From: an uncultured Pelagibacteraceae bacterium
Lineage (GTDB): Bacteria; Pseudomonadota; Alphaproteobacteria; Pelagibacterales; Pelagibacteraceae
Direction: 5' to 3'
NCBI GenBank assembly: GCA_902634325.1
Contig: CACPJP010000003.1
Span: forward strand, 28,790 to 92,789
DNA: 64,000 bases
Below, piece by piece: positions 7,992 to 16,577 of the stretch. Below the pieces are notes generated by a model. The model saw only the letters and a list, made by a program, of their open reading frames with translations, did not search any database and was not told the origin of the DNA. The translations under genes were made by a program, and so were the position numbers. Within the stretch, counting starts at the first letter, position 1; each line of letters begins with the position of its first letter.

Positions 7992-9826
7992 TGTTTAAAG
8001 GTGGTTTTATACAAAACCTTCCTAAGATCTACGGTTTATACACTGGTGGATTCATAGTTTTCATCTTATTGATGGCAATTTTGGAATCAGCTGGTGTTAG
8101 CGCAGCGAACATAGGAATTATGTTTGTGGCCTTTACAGTGTGTATATATGCATTGATCGGTTACTTATCTAGAACTATTCAAGTTGACGCTTATTATGTA
8201 GCGGGAAGACAAGTACCAACGGTATTTAATGGAATGGCGACAGCAGCTGACTGGATGTCAGGTGCATCGTTCGTTGCAATGGCTGGTGGTATTTATTTTG
8301 GTGGCTATACTTACATGGCATTCTTAGTTGGATGGACTGGTGGATACGTATTAGTATCAACTCTTCTAGCACCATACTTAAGAAAATTTGGTTGTTATAC
8401 TGTGCCAGACTTTATTGGAACTAGATACGGCGGAACTCTACCGAGATTCTGTGCAACACTAGTGCTAGTATTGGCTTCATTCACTTACGTGACTGCACAA
8501 ATTAACGCTACTGGAACAATTGCATCAAGAGCTTTACAAATTCCATTTGAACTTGGAGTTTGGGTTGGTCTAATTAGTATTTTATTGTGCTCTATGTTAG
8601 GTGGTATGAGAGCTGTAACTTGGACGCAAGTAGCTCAGTATATCGTTTTAATTATAGCGTACTTAATCCCAATATTTTGGATGGGTAATAAGTTAGGAAA
8701 CATATTCCCACACTTAATGTTAGGTGATGAAGTTCAGCGTTTAGCTGCTCTTGAAGCAGAATACGGTCTAGTTAAAAACAGTGCTGCGGACATTAAATCT
8801 GCGGGTGTACCAGGTGGATTAAAATATATTTCTAATCCTCACTCTGCTGTACCTGCTGGTGGAATGGCTGTATGGAAATACTTATCGCTTGCGATCTGTA
8901 TGATGGTTGGAACTGCATCGTTACCTCATATCTTAATGAGATACTTTACAACTCCTTCTGTTAAATCAGCAAGAAAATCAGTGGCTTGGTCACTGTTCTT
9001 TATCTTCTTGCTTTATTTCTCAGCACCTATGTTAGCGACACTATCTAAACTACAGTTAATGGATCCAAACTTACCTACTGCGATTATTGGTAAATCAATA
9101 TCAGAGGTTCAAAGTATTGCATGGGTTCAAAACTGGATGTCAGTAAAACAAGTATTTATTGCTGACTTCAACGGTGATGGAATATTACAGTTGAACGAAT
9201 GGTTTATGAGAGGTGACGTAGTAGTATTAGCGACTCCTGAAGTTGCTGGATTACCTTACGTTATTTCTGGATTAGTTGCTGCAGGAGGTATGGCTGCTGC
9301 CATGTCAACTGCCGATGGATTAGTTTTGGCGATATCAAACTGTTTATCACATGATATCTATTACAAAATAATCGATCCAAAAGCTGATGTTAGAAAAAGG
9401 CTGATCGTAGCTCGTGTACTTCTAGTAGTTATCGGTGCTCTAGGTGCTTATATCGCATCAATGAGACTTACTGGTATATTAGGAGCAGTAGCTTGGGCAT
9501 TCGACTTTGCAATGTCAGGCTTATTCTTCCCACTTGTACTTGGTGTATGGTGGAAGAGAGCTAACACAGCTGGTGCGGTTGCAGGAATACTTGGAGGTTT
9601 AGCTGCTGGTACAGCATATCTAATTTATGTTGGACCTAAATTTATGGCAAACACTCCTTGGCTTGGAATTGACCACTTAAGATTTGGTATCATTGGAGCT
9701 TCAGTAAGCTTAATTGCTATGGTTGTAGTAAGCTTAATGACTAAAGCACCTAGTGCTGCCACTCAGAAGATGGTTGATGACGTTAGAGTACCTAGCGGAA
9801 GAGCTATTCTTGGAAAACAACACTAA
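7991..9826 (+). CDS. VC_2705-type sodium:solute symporter (SSS family, acetate-permease-like)
   Basis: A 611-aa polytopic inner-membrane Na+/solute symporter of the SSS family, relative of acetate permease ActP. Family features: YYVAGRQVPTVFNGMATAADWMSGASFVAMAG, the core GGMRAVTWTQVAQYIVL, and GLVAAGGMAAAMSTADGLVLAISN. A large extracytoplasmic loop near residues 392-403 holds a canonical EF-hand loop (DFNGDGILQLNE). It is translationally coupled to DUF4212, and a strong terminator follows. Being next to acs suggests acetate or another short carboxylate as substrate; this is an inference. Codon choice suggests high expression. Confidence 0.93.
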   Translation: MFKGGFIQNLPKIYGLYTGGFIVFILLMAILESAGVSAANIGIMFVAFTVCIYALIGYLSRTIQVDAYYVAGRQVPTVFNGMATAADWMSGASFVAMAGGIYFGGYTYMAFLVGWTGGYVLVSTLLAPYLRKFGCYTVPDFIGTRYGGTLPRFCATLVLVLASFTYVTAQINATGTIASRALQIPFELGVWVGLISILLCSMLGGMRAVTWTQVAQYIVLIIAYLIPIFWMGNKLGNIFPHLMLGDEVQRLAALEAEYGLVKNSAADIKSAGVPGGLKYISNPHSAVPAGGMAVWKYLSLAICMMVGTASLPHILMRYFTTPSVKSARKSVAWSLFFIFLLYFSAPMLATLSKLQLMDPNLPTAIIGKSISEVQSIAWVQNWMSVKQVFIADFNGDGILQLNEWFMRGDVVVLATPEVAGLPYVISGLVAAGGMAAAMSTADGLVLAISNCLSHDIYYKIIDPKADVRKRLIVARVLLVVIGALGAYIASMRLTGILGAVAWAFDFAMSGLFFPLVLGVWWKRANTAGAVAGILGGLAAGTAYLIYVGPKFMANTPWLGIDHLRFGIIGASVSLIAMVVVSLMTKAPSAATQKMVDDVRVPSGRAILGKQH

Positions 9827-9844
9827 ATAAAATTATTTTATTAT

Positions 9845-9875
9845 AAAAGGGGCGATTTATTCGCCCCTTTTTTTT
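9845..9875 (+). terminator. Rho-independent terminator of the DUF4212/SSS operon
   Basis: Perfect stem AAAAGGGGCGA / TCGCCCCTTTT with a 5-nt loop (TTTAT) followed by a T-run, located about 20 bp after the symporter stop codon. It is one of only two strong hairpin terminators noticed in the window. Confidence 0.93.
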
Positions 9876-9911
9876 GCTTTAAGCAGTCAATTTCACATGC
9901 TAACTTAATTT

Positions 9912-10247
9912 ATGCCAATTTGGGTATTAACTGTAGATTATGTCCTGGGAATCATTATGTGGACACTAATAGGAAGATCCGCAATGAATATTTTCCAAAG
10001 AGAGGATTCGAATTTCTTTTTTATGAAAGCTTTTGTTAAGCTAACTAACCCTATCCTAAAACTCTTTGAATTTATTACTCCTAGTTTTTTAATACCAATT
10101 TTTGTACCATTATACGTTGCATGGTTCTTTTATATGATTAGATTTTATGCAATGCCTTATATTTTGGGCTATGATGTAATGGGTATGCTTTCATTTCCAT
10201 TAGAAAGTGATATTTCTAAAGAAATATATCGTCTATTTAATAGATAA
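9912..10247 (+). CDS. Small integral membrane protein, 111 aa
   Basis: Two or three hydrophobic segments (residues 4-25 and about 60-85) flank a polar centre. The pattern FVKLTNPILKLFEFITPSFLIPIFVPLYVAWFFYMIRF weakly recalls YggT (NP-LRPIR..-P), but this is only a resemblance. It lies 6 bp upstream of a second SSS symporter, an arrangement that parallels DUF4212 with its symporter. It may therefore be an accessory subunit. No family can be assigned with confidence. Its start is the only ATG near the 5' end and no Shine-Dalgarno is evident. Confidence 0.65.
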   Translation: MPIWVLTVDYVLGIIMWTLIGRSAMNIFQREDSNFFFMKAFVKLTNPILKLFEFITPSFLIPIFVPLYVAWFFYMIRFYAMPYILGYDVMGMLSFPLESDISKEIYRLFNR

Positions 10248-10253
10248 TTTAAA

Positions 10254-12185
10254 ATGACAGGGAAACTTTATATTTTGGGAATTTTTTTAACCTTGTATTG
10301 GGGTTTTTGTCTTCTTATAGGTTTTAAAAATCAAAAAAAAATCATATCTCCAGTTGACTTTTTTATATTTGGTAGACAACTTCCAAGTTGGGCTTTCTTT
10401 GCTATTGCAACAAGTACAGTTTTTTCTGGTTGGATATTTTTTTTACACCCAAGTTTAATTTTTACAAATGGATTTCCTTATTCGGTCACATCTTTATTCA
10501 TAATTGCAATCCCATTAGTTGGGATACTTTTTTCTAAAAGACAGTGGATGCTATCAAAAAGATTTGGATTTGTAACTCCTTCAGAAATGATTTCAATATA
10601 TTTTAAAAGTGATATTTTGAGAGTATTAATAGTTATTATAACTTTAGGTTTTGCAATACCTTTTATCGGAATGCAATTATCCCTGGGGGGATTATTGATA
10701 AATATTCTTTCAGATAATTTAATCGGTACTGGTTCTGCGGCTATTTTATTAGGAGGAATAATTACAGTTTATTTAAGCACCGGGGGAATTAAATCAATTA
10801 TTTATATTGATTCAATTCAATTTTTATTAATAGTTTTCGGGATAATTTGTGTCGGTTTTGTTGTGTATGAATTAGTTGGGGGCTGGAGTCTTTTAAATGA
10901 AAGTTTATCAAGAATTGCAAACTTAAAAGTAAATTTATTTAATTCTAAAGAAACTTATAATTCCTATCTCGCTATTCCAGGAACAATAAAAATTGTTGAA
11001 ATACTAAACGAAAGTTTATCCTATAATGGAATATGGACTTCGTCGATGATATTTACTTTTGTTTTTGCATTAACTGGGATGCAAATGTCTCCCAATATGT
11101 CCATGCTAACTTTTGCAAGCAAAGAAGTTCAATATTTTGGTACACAACAAATCTGGTTTTCTGCTTTTTTAATAGGATTTTTATTAATTTTTTTCACAAC
11201 AGCAATTGGTATTGGAGCAACATTGCTAGGAGGGAATAATTTTATTAATGAAAGCGGGAATAATATTTCAAATATTTTACCTCCAACAATGTATCCTAAC
11301 GAGGCCATAAGCTTAGTTCCTAATTTAATTAACCTTGTTGGGGAATACTCTTATGTCTTTTTTGGAATTTTGGCACTTTGCGCAATTGCATCTGTTCAGG
11401 CAACAAGTTCTTTATATTTAACTACAAGCGCAATAGTAACAAGAGATATATTAAAGAAATTTTTTGTTAAAAATTTGAACAACCAACAACAAATTTTTTC
11501 TTCTAGAATTGCTTTAATGTTGGTCTTTATTTCTTCCTTGAGTTTGTCGATTATATCTGGTGGAAAAATTATTGATCTCGGAAGCTTTGCTCTATCTATA
11601 GCTTGCCAAATGCTTGTACCATTAATTGCGATATGTTACTTCTCGTGGTTTACTAAACAAGGCGTCTCATGTGGAATTATTGTGGGAATAATTACAGTAA
11701 TTTTTACTGAAAGTATTGGTAAAAATCTTTTTGGTGATCTTATAGTTTGGAATAAGTGGCCACTGACAATTCACTCTTCTGCATGGGGAATATTTTTTAA
11801 TTTAGTTAGTGCATCTATTATATCTTTCATCACACAGGAAACTAAAGAAACCAACCATAAGAGAAAGTTTCATGATTTTATTGAAGAAAATAAAAACTAT
11901 TCTTTAACAAGAAGAAGTTTAAAACCAAGCGCATTGATAATTTTGATTGCCTGGCTATTTTTTGCTTTGGGACCCGGGGTTATAATGGGAAATGAATTGT
12001 TTGGTAAACCAGTTAATGTGGAAAGTTGGTCCTTTGGTATGCCATCTATTTGGGTATGGCAAATAGTATTTTGGATACTTGGGGTTTTATTGATTTGGTT
12101 TTTGGCTATAAAAATGGAAATGTCTACTTCTCCTCCAAAAACTATAATTTCACAAACAGATGATATTGGTAGCAGTTATAGGTGA
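10254..12185 (+). CDS. Sodium:solute symporter family protein (second SSS transporter)
   Basis: A 643-aa polytopic membrane protein. SSS features include SPVDFFIFGRQLPSWAFFAIATSTVFSGWIFF at the N-terminus, the STGGIKSIIYIDSIQFLLIV helix, and ALCAIASVQATSSLYLTTSAIVTRD near the middle. The C-terminus has two extra hydrophobic segments (ALIILIAWLFFALGPGV and WVWQIVFWILGVLLIWFLAIKME). The substrate is unknown. Compared with the upstream symporter it is more AT-rich with weaker codon bias, so probably less expressed. It follows the 111-aa membrane protein by 6 bp and likely shares its transcript. Confidence 0.88.
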   Translation: MTGKLYILGIFLTLYWGFCLLIGFKNQKKIISPVDFFIFGRQLPSWAFFAIATSTVFSGWIFFLHPSLIFTNGFPYSVTSLFIIAIPLVGILFSKRQWMLSKRFGFVTPSEMISIYFKSDILRVLIVIITLGFAIPFIGMQLSLGGLLINILSDNLIGTGSAAILLGGIITVYLSTGGIKSIIYIDSIQFLLIVFGIICVGFVVYELVGGWSLLNESLSRIANLKVNLFNSKETYNSYLAIPGTIKIVEILNESLSYNGIWTSSMIFTFVFALTGMQMSPNMSMLTFASKEVQYFGTQQIWFSAFLIGFLLIFFTTAIGIGATLLGGNNFINESGNNISNILPPTMYPNEAISLVPNLINLVGEYSYVFFGILALCAIASVQATSSLYLTTSAIVTRDILKKFFVKNLNNQQQIFSSRIALMLVFISSLSLSIISGGKIIDLGSFALSIACQMLVPLIAICYFSWFTKQGVSCGIIVGIITVIFTESIGKNLFGDLIVWNKWPLTIHSSAWGIFFNLVSASIISFITQETKETNHKRKFHDFIEENKNYSLTRRSLKPSALIILIAWLFFALGPGVIMGNELFGKPVNVESWSFGMPSIWVWQIVFWILGVLLIWFLAIKMEMSTSPPKTIISQTDDIGSSYR

Positions 12186-12197
12186 TTAAATATTTTT

Positions 12198-12225
12198 TTG
12201 ACATCTAATTATTTAAAACTATAAA
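12198..12225 (+). promoter_or_regulatory. Sigma70 promoter for rpe
   Basis: Consensus -35 TTGACA (12198-12203), a 16-bp spacer, and -10 TATAAA (12220-12225). The -10 ends 10 bp before the rpe ATG at 12236, so transcription would begin about 3-4 nt before the start codon. This is the best-formed vegetative promoter I can see in the window. Confidence 0.7.
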
Positions 12226-12235
12226 TAAATTAGAT

Positions 12236-12898
12236 ATGACCACTTCCATTAAGATATCACCTTCAATTTTAGCGTGTGATTTTAGCAAAATTGGAAAAGA
12301 GGTAGAAGCTTTGGAAAAGGCCGGCGCCGATTATATTCATGTTGATGTGATGGATGGTCATTTTGTTCCTAACTTAACAATTGGGCCTGATGTAATAAAA
12401 AAAATAAGACCTTTTAGTAAGAAAATTTTTGATGTGCATTTAATGATTTCTCCAGTAGATAAATATATTGAACAGTTTGCAAATGCTGGCGCTGATATAA
12501 TTACTTTTCATCCAGAAGCAACAAATGATACTGGAGAAACAATTAAATTGATAAGAAAGTTTAACAAAAAAGTTGGTGTATCACTTAAGCCGAAAAGTAA
12601 AATTGAAATTATAAAAAACTATTTAGATAAAATAGATTTAATTTTGATAATGAGTGTAGAGCCAGGTTTTGGAGGTCAAAAATTCATGCCAGAAGTATTG
12701 CCAAAATTAAAAGAATTAAAAAAAATTATAGATAAAGAAAAATATAATATAGATTTAGAAATAGACGGGGGTATAAATTTTCAAAACTCAAAAACTGTAA
12801 AGGAGGCTGGAGCCAACATATTGGTTTCAGGATCCACGATATTTAAGGAAAATAACGGAGACTTAAAAAAAAATATTAATCTACTTCGTGAAAAATAA
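12236..12898 (+). CDS. rpe: Rpe, ribulose-phosphate 3-epimerase
   Basis: A 220-aa cytosolic TIM-barrel enzyme of the pentose phosphate pathway, interconverting ribulose-5-phosphate and xylulose-5-phosphate. Seen motifs: SILACDFSKIGKEV, YIHVDVMDGHFVPNLTIGP (metal-binding His/Asp), VHLMISPVDKYI, ITFHPEA, MSVEPGFGGQKF and LEIDGGIN. Length is typical. It heads a rpe - heparinase-like - purH run with gaps of 3-4 bp, an order also known from other alphaproteobacteria. Confidence 0.96.
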   Translation: MTTSIKISPSILACDFSKIGKEVEALEKAGADYIHVDVMDGHFVPNLTIGPDVIKKIRPFSKKIFDVHLMISPVDKYIEQFANAGADIITFHPEATNDTGETIKLIRKFNKKVGVSLKPKSKIEIIKNYLDKIDLILIMSVEPGFGGQKFMPEVLPKLKELKKIIDKEKYNIDLEIDGGINFQNSKTVKEAGANILVSGSTIFKENNGDLKKNINLLREK

Positions 12899-12901
12899 TA
12901 A

Positions 12902-14548
12902 ATGACTAGTGTTAAAAGTATTTATATTTATTTTTTATCAATAAGAAAACTTATAATTAAATCAATCAAAGAGTTTATTTTCACTACTGGTTTTTATAAC
13001 AAATTATTGAACTCAAAAATTCCATCAAGATTTTTCTTTTACCCCAATCCATATTTATTGTCACCTTTATTAAATCACAAAGATTTATTAATTAAAATAT
13101 CAAATGAGGATGTAAGAAATTTTCGAATTAATTTTCTTAAAAATAAAGAAAAAAAAAGTATACATAATTTTTTATGGTTAAATTTAGTTGATAGAAAAAA
13201 TGAATTTGAAATAATTCAAAAAATTATAGAAGAATGGATAATAAAATATCAAAAATACAAAAAAGATACGTGGAGTAATAATTTAATTAGCATAAGAATT
13301 ATTAGTTGGATTTCCAATGCCGACCTTATTTTAAAAAATAATCAAAAAGATTTTAAACAGCTTTTTTATAAATGCCTTATGAGACAAATAACTTTTGTAA
13401 AAAAAAATTTACAAAACATATCTAATGAAAATAAAAAAATATCTGCTATTAGTGCAATAATATTGTCTGGGCTAGTATTCAGAGAATACTATAATAATTA
13501 CAAAATGGGTCTTAAGGAACTTAAAAAATTTATTGAAAATTCTTTTGATAAAAATGGTTTTCCTAAAAATAGGAATTTCGAAAATTTAGTTACATTTTTA
13601 CAATATTTTATTCTAATAAAAGAATGGATAAAAAATGGTCAAGAAATAGTACCTGACTATTTGGAAGAAATAATCGATAAAAATCTAGTCTGCCTCAATT
13701 CCTTAAATAGTCCGCTTAAAAAACTACCTTTATTTAATGGTTCTACCGAAAAAAATTTAGAGAACTTTTTAGAATACTTAGAAAAACTTAATTATAGTTT
13801 AAAAAAGAATTTAAAATCCGTTGGCCAAATTCAAATTGTAAAAAATAAAAAATCAACCTTATATTTTGATTCTGGAGAACCTCCTACACACAAACTTTCA
13901 AAAGATTACCAATCAGGTCCATTATCATTTGAGTATTCAAATGATAATGACAAAATAATTACAAATTGTGGTTATGGAAGAAAAATATCAAAAAAAATTC
14001 AACTTTTAAGTAAATTTACTTCTGCTCAATCAACATTATGTATTAACAACACTTCGGTTGTTAAATTTAAAAAGAATAGTTTAATTAACAAAGCTTATGG
14101 CTCAACTATTAGTAATTCATTTAAAATTTTTGATTTTGATAGAACAGAAGATAAAACAAATGTTACTGTTTCAGCAACTCACAATGCTTACCTTGATAAG
14201 TTTGGATATCTACATAAAAGAACTATTAAATTTTTTAAAAAAAATAACCAAATAGAAGGAAACGATCATTTAATCAAAAAAAATGGCAGTTCAAGTGTTG
14301 GGTTTTCTATTAGATTTCATCTGTATCCTGGAATCAATACAGTTAAAACTATTAGCGGCAAGAGCATACTCTTACAAGTTAACAAAAATAAAGCCTGGGT
14401 GTTTTCATCTGAAAATCAAAATATTAATATAGAGAAAAGTCTATTTTTGGGGGGTAATAAAGCATTAAATAATCAATGCATAGTAATTTATGGAGATACA
14501 AAAGATGAAGACGTTGATATTAAGTGGAAACTAAAAAAAGCCAGCTAG
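12902..14548 (+). CDS. Heparinase II/III-like protein
   Basis: A 548-aa protein with an alpha-helical N-terminal half and a beta-rich C-terminal half, the architecture of heparinase II/III-like proteins. The C-terminal part begins near YFDSGEPPTHKLSKDYQSGPLSFEY and contains ITNCGYGRK, VSATHNAYLDKFGYLHKRTIKFFKKNN and FSIRFHLYPGI, recognisable blocks of the family. No signal peptide is obvious. Between rpe and purH it occupies the place where many alphaproteobacteria carry a heparinase-like gene. The true substrate is unknown; an envelope-polysaccharide role is a guess. Confidence 0.82.
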   Translation: MTSVKSIYIYFLSIRKLIIKSIKEFIFTTGFYNKLLNSKIPSRFFFYPNPYLLSPLLNHKDLLIKISNEDVRNFRINFLKNKEKKSIHNFLWLNLVDRKNEFEIIQKIIEEWIIKYQKYKKDTWSNNLISIRIISWISNADLILKNNQKDFKQLFYKCLMRQITFVKKNLQNISNENKKISAISAIILSGLVFREYYNNYKMGLKELKKFIENSFDKNGFPKNRNFENLVTFLQYFILIKEWIKNGQEIVPDYLEEIIDKNLVCLNSLNSPLKKLPLFNGSTEKNLENFLEYLEKLNYSLKKNLKSVGQIQIVKNKKSTLYFDSGEPPTHKLSKDYQSGPLSFEYSNDNDKIITNCGYGRKISKKIQLLSKFTSAQSTLCINNTSVVKFKKNSLINKAYGSTISNSFKIFDFDRTEDKTNVTVSATHNAYLDKFGYLHKRTIKFFKKNNQIEGNDHLIKKNGSSSVGFSIRFHLYPGINTVKTISGKSILLQVNKNKAWVFSSENQNINIEKSLFLGGNKALNNQCIVIYGDTKDEDVDIKWKLKKAS

Positions 14549-14552
14549 GTTA

Positions 14553-16100
14553 ATGTCTCAAAAAATAAAAAATGCTTTAATATCGTTATCTGATAAATCT
14601 GGCATTGAAAAAATATTAAAAGTATTAAAGAAGTACAACATAAAAATAATTAGTTCAGGTGGAACTTATAAAGAAATAAAAAAACTTGGCTACAGTTGCA
14701 CTGAGATCTCAAAATATACAAAATTTGATGAGATACTTGATGGGAGAGTAAAAACTTTACATCCCAAAATTCACTCAGGAATTCTCAGCAAAAGATCAAA
14801 TAATAAACACAAAAGAGAAATGAATAAAAAAAAATTTAATTATATAGATTTGATAATTGTAAATTTTTACCCTTTTGAAGAAACAATCCAAAAAACTAAA
14901 AATTTTAAAAAAATTATTGAAAATATAGATATTGGTGGTCCTACAATGGTAAGGGGAGCAGCTAAAAATTTCAGTGATGTTTCAATTATTGTAGATAAAA
15001 AAGATTATACTTACCTCATAAGCGAGTTAAATAAAAACGAAGGTTCTACAAGCCTAAAGTTTAGAGAACAAATGGCTGGTAAAGCCTTTGGATTAACCGC
15101 TTATTATGACTCTATGATATCAAATTGGTTTAATAAAAAACTTAATATAATTTTTCCTGATAAAAAAACCATTTTTGGAAAAAAAATCACACAGCTGAAA
15201 TATGGTGAAAATCCTCATCAAAGAAGCAGTATATATGTGAATGATTTGTTTCATCAAGAGTTGGGTTTAAAAAAAATTAGAGGAAAAGCATTAAGTTACA
15301 ATAATTACAATGATATATTTGCTGGTCTAGAAATTTTGTCATCATTCAAAAAAACTGGGTCAGTTATAATCAAGCACGCAAACCCATCGGGAGCATCAAT
15401 TAATGCTTCTTCTATGAAATCTTTTCAAGAATCTTATCGGTCTGACCCAATAAGTGCCTTTGGAGGGGTTGTGGCATGCAATTTTAAAATTAATAAAAAA
15501 ATAGCAAAAGAAATGTCTAAAATATTTTTTGAGGTTATATTGGCAAAAAAATTTGATAAAGAGGCTTTAAAAATATTTAGTACAAAAAAAAATTTGATAT
15601 TGATAGACATATCAAAATTTAAGCACAAAAAAGAATACCAGATTAAACAATTTGATAACTCATTTTTAATACAAGATAAAAATAAGATAATATTTAAAAA
15701 GAAGGATTTAAAATTTGTTACAAAACTTAAACCAACCAAAAAAGAGACCGAAGCTGCTGAATTTGCTTTTAATATATGCAAATTTGCTAAATCAAACTCA
15801 ATTATAATTACAAATAACTTTTCAACTATAGGAATAGGAGCTGGCCAACCTAGTAGGATTGATAGTTGTAAAATTGCCATTCAAAAAGCAAAACAATCCC
15901 AACCTAAAAAACTTAAAAACTCTGTTGCTGCATCTGATGCTTTTTTTCCTTTTTCTGATGGAATTAAAAAATTAATTAAAGCTGGTGTGAAAGTAATAAT
16001 TCAACCTGGTGGCTCGATAAGAGATAAAGAATCAATCTTGGTGGCCAATAAAGCAAAGGTGAAAATGATTTTTACTGGTGTTAGACACTTTAATCATTAA
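14553..16100 (+). CDS. purH: PurH, AICAR transformylase / IMP cyclohydrolase
   Basis: A 515-aa bifunctional enzyme for the last two steps of IMP synthesis. The N-terminal IMP cyclohydrolase domain shows SLSDKSGIEKIL, ISSGGTYKEIKKLG, ILDGRVKTLHPKIHSGIL and DIGGPTMVRGAAKN. The transformylase domain shows KYGENPHQRSS, VIIKHANPSGAS, IGIGAGQPSRIDS, SDAFFPFSDGI and VIIQPGGSIRDKES. Length is typical. The end overlaps the convergent phhB stop by 4 bp. Confidence 0.96.
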   Translation: MSQKIKNALISLSDKSGIEKILKVLKKYNIKIISSGGTYKEIKKLGYSCTEISKYTKFDEILDGRVKTLHPKIHSGILSKRSNNKHKREMNKKKFNYIDLIIVNFYPFEETIQKTKNFKKIIENIDIGGPTMVRGAAKNFSDVSIIVDKKDYTYLISELNKNEGSTSLKFREQMAGKAFGLTAYYDSMISNWFNKKLNIIFPDKKTIFGKKITQLKYGENPHQRSSIYVNDLFHQELGLKKIRGKALSYNNYNDIFAGLEILSSFKKTGSVIIKHANPSGASINASSMKSFQESYRSDPISAFGGVVACNFKINKKIAKEMSKIFFEVILAKKFDKEALKIFSTKKNLILIDISKFKHKKEYQIKQFDNSFLIQDKNKIIFKKKDLKFVTKLKPTKKETEAAEFAFNICKFAKSNSIIITNNFSTIGIGAGQPSRIDSCKIAIQKAKQSQPKKLKNSVAASDAFFPFSDGIKKLIKAGVKVIIQPGGSIRDKESILVANKAKVKMIFTGVRHFNH

Positions 16101-16435
16101 GAAATTTTATCGACCTTAGCAGCTAAAACAAAATCACTTTCGTGCAATCCTTTTATTGCGTGTGTAAAAATTTTAATTTTTGCATACCCCCACCCAAACC
16201 AAATATCTGGATGGTGACCTTCTTTTTCAGCTATTTCGCCAACTTTATTTACAAAGTTTTGGCTCTCTAAAAAGTTTTTGAATTTAAAGTTTTTAATTAA
16301 ATAGTAAATTTTATCATCATCTGTTTTAACTTCCCAGCCATCAACCATTTTAAGATATTTGTGTATTTCAGTTATTTCAAATCCTGGGATACCACCTTTG
16401 CAAGGAATACATTTTTTATCGGCTAAGTCAGTCAT
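16097..16435 (-). CDS. phhB: PhhB, pterin-4a-carbinolamine dehydratase
   Basis: A 112-aa enzyme that dehydrates 4a-hydroxytetrahydrobiopterin during pterin cofactor recycling. Motif: EKEGHHPDIWFGWGYAKIKIFTHAIKGLHESDFVLAAKVD, the PCD/DCoH core with the catalytic double His. The ORF track starts at 16498, but its first 21 residues are translated tRNA-Gly sequence. The real start is the ATG at 16435 (MTDLADKKC), which is the family's usual N-terminus. It lies 18 nt downstream of the tRNA 3' end on the same strand and is probably cotranscribed with it. Confidence 0.92.
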   Translation of the reverse strand: MTDLADKKCIPCKGGIPGFEITEIHKYLKMVDGWEVKTDDDKIYYLIKNFKFKNFLESQNFVNKVGEIAEKEGHHPDIWFGWGYAKIKIFTHAIKGLHESDFVLAAKVDKIS

Positions 16436-16453
16436 AAATTTAGGTCTTTCTTT

Positions 16454-16528
16454 TGGAGCGGGAGAAGGGAATTGAACCCTCGGCCTAAACGTTGGCAACG
16501 TTTCGCTCTACCACTGAGCTACTCCCGC
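16454..16528 (-). tRNA. tRNA-Gly (GCC)
   Basis: Read on the minus strand: acceptor GCGGGAG pairs with CTCCCGC, D-arm GCTC...GAGC, anticodon stem AAACG/CGTTT with loop TTGCCAA (anticodon GCC), variable AGGCC, and T-arm GAGGG-TTCAATT-CCCTT. Discriminator T and an encoded CCA follow. All arms pair, so the cloverleaf is complete. Confidence 0.96.
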
Positions 16529-16544
16529 ATTATTACAGTTCAAT

Positions 16545-16574
16545 AATATAGTATATAAAATTTAAAAAGGTCAA
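16545..16574 (-). promoter_or_regulatory. Promoter for tRNA-Gly (and probably phhB)
   Basis: On the minus strand, TTGACC (16574-16569) is followed by an 18-bp spacer and TATATT (16550-16545). The predicted start is about 10 nt upstream of the tRNA 5' end. No separate promoter fits in the 18 nt between tRNA and phhB. Confidence 0.5.
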
Positions 16575-16577
16575 GTT

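Noticed and set aside
16436-16498. N-terminal extension of phhB in the ORF track (MPTFRPRVQFPSPAPKERPKF)
   Set aside because: These codons are the antisense-frame reading of the tRNA-Gly gene and its 3' spacer; the ATG at 16435 gives the family's normal start.
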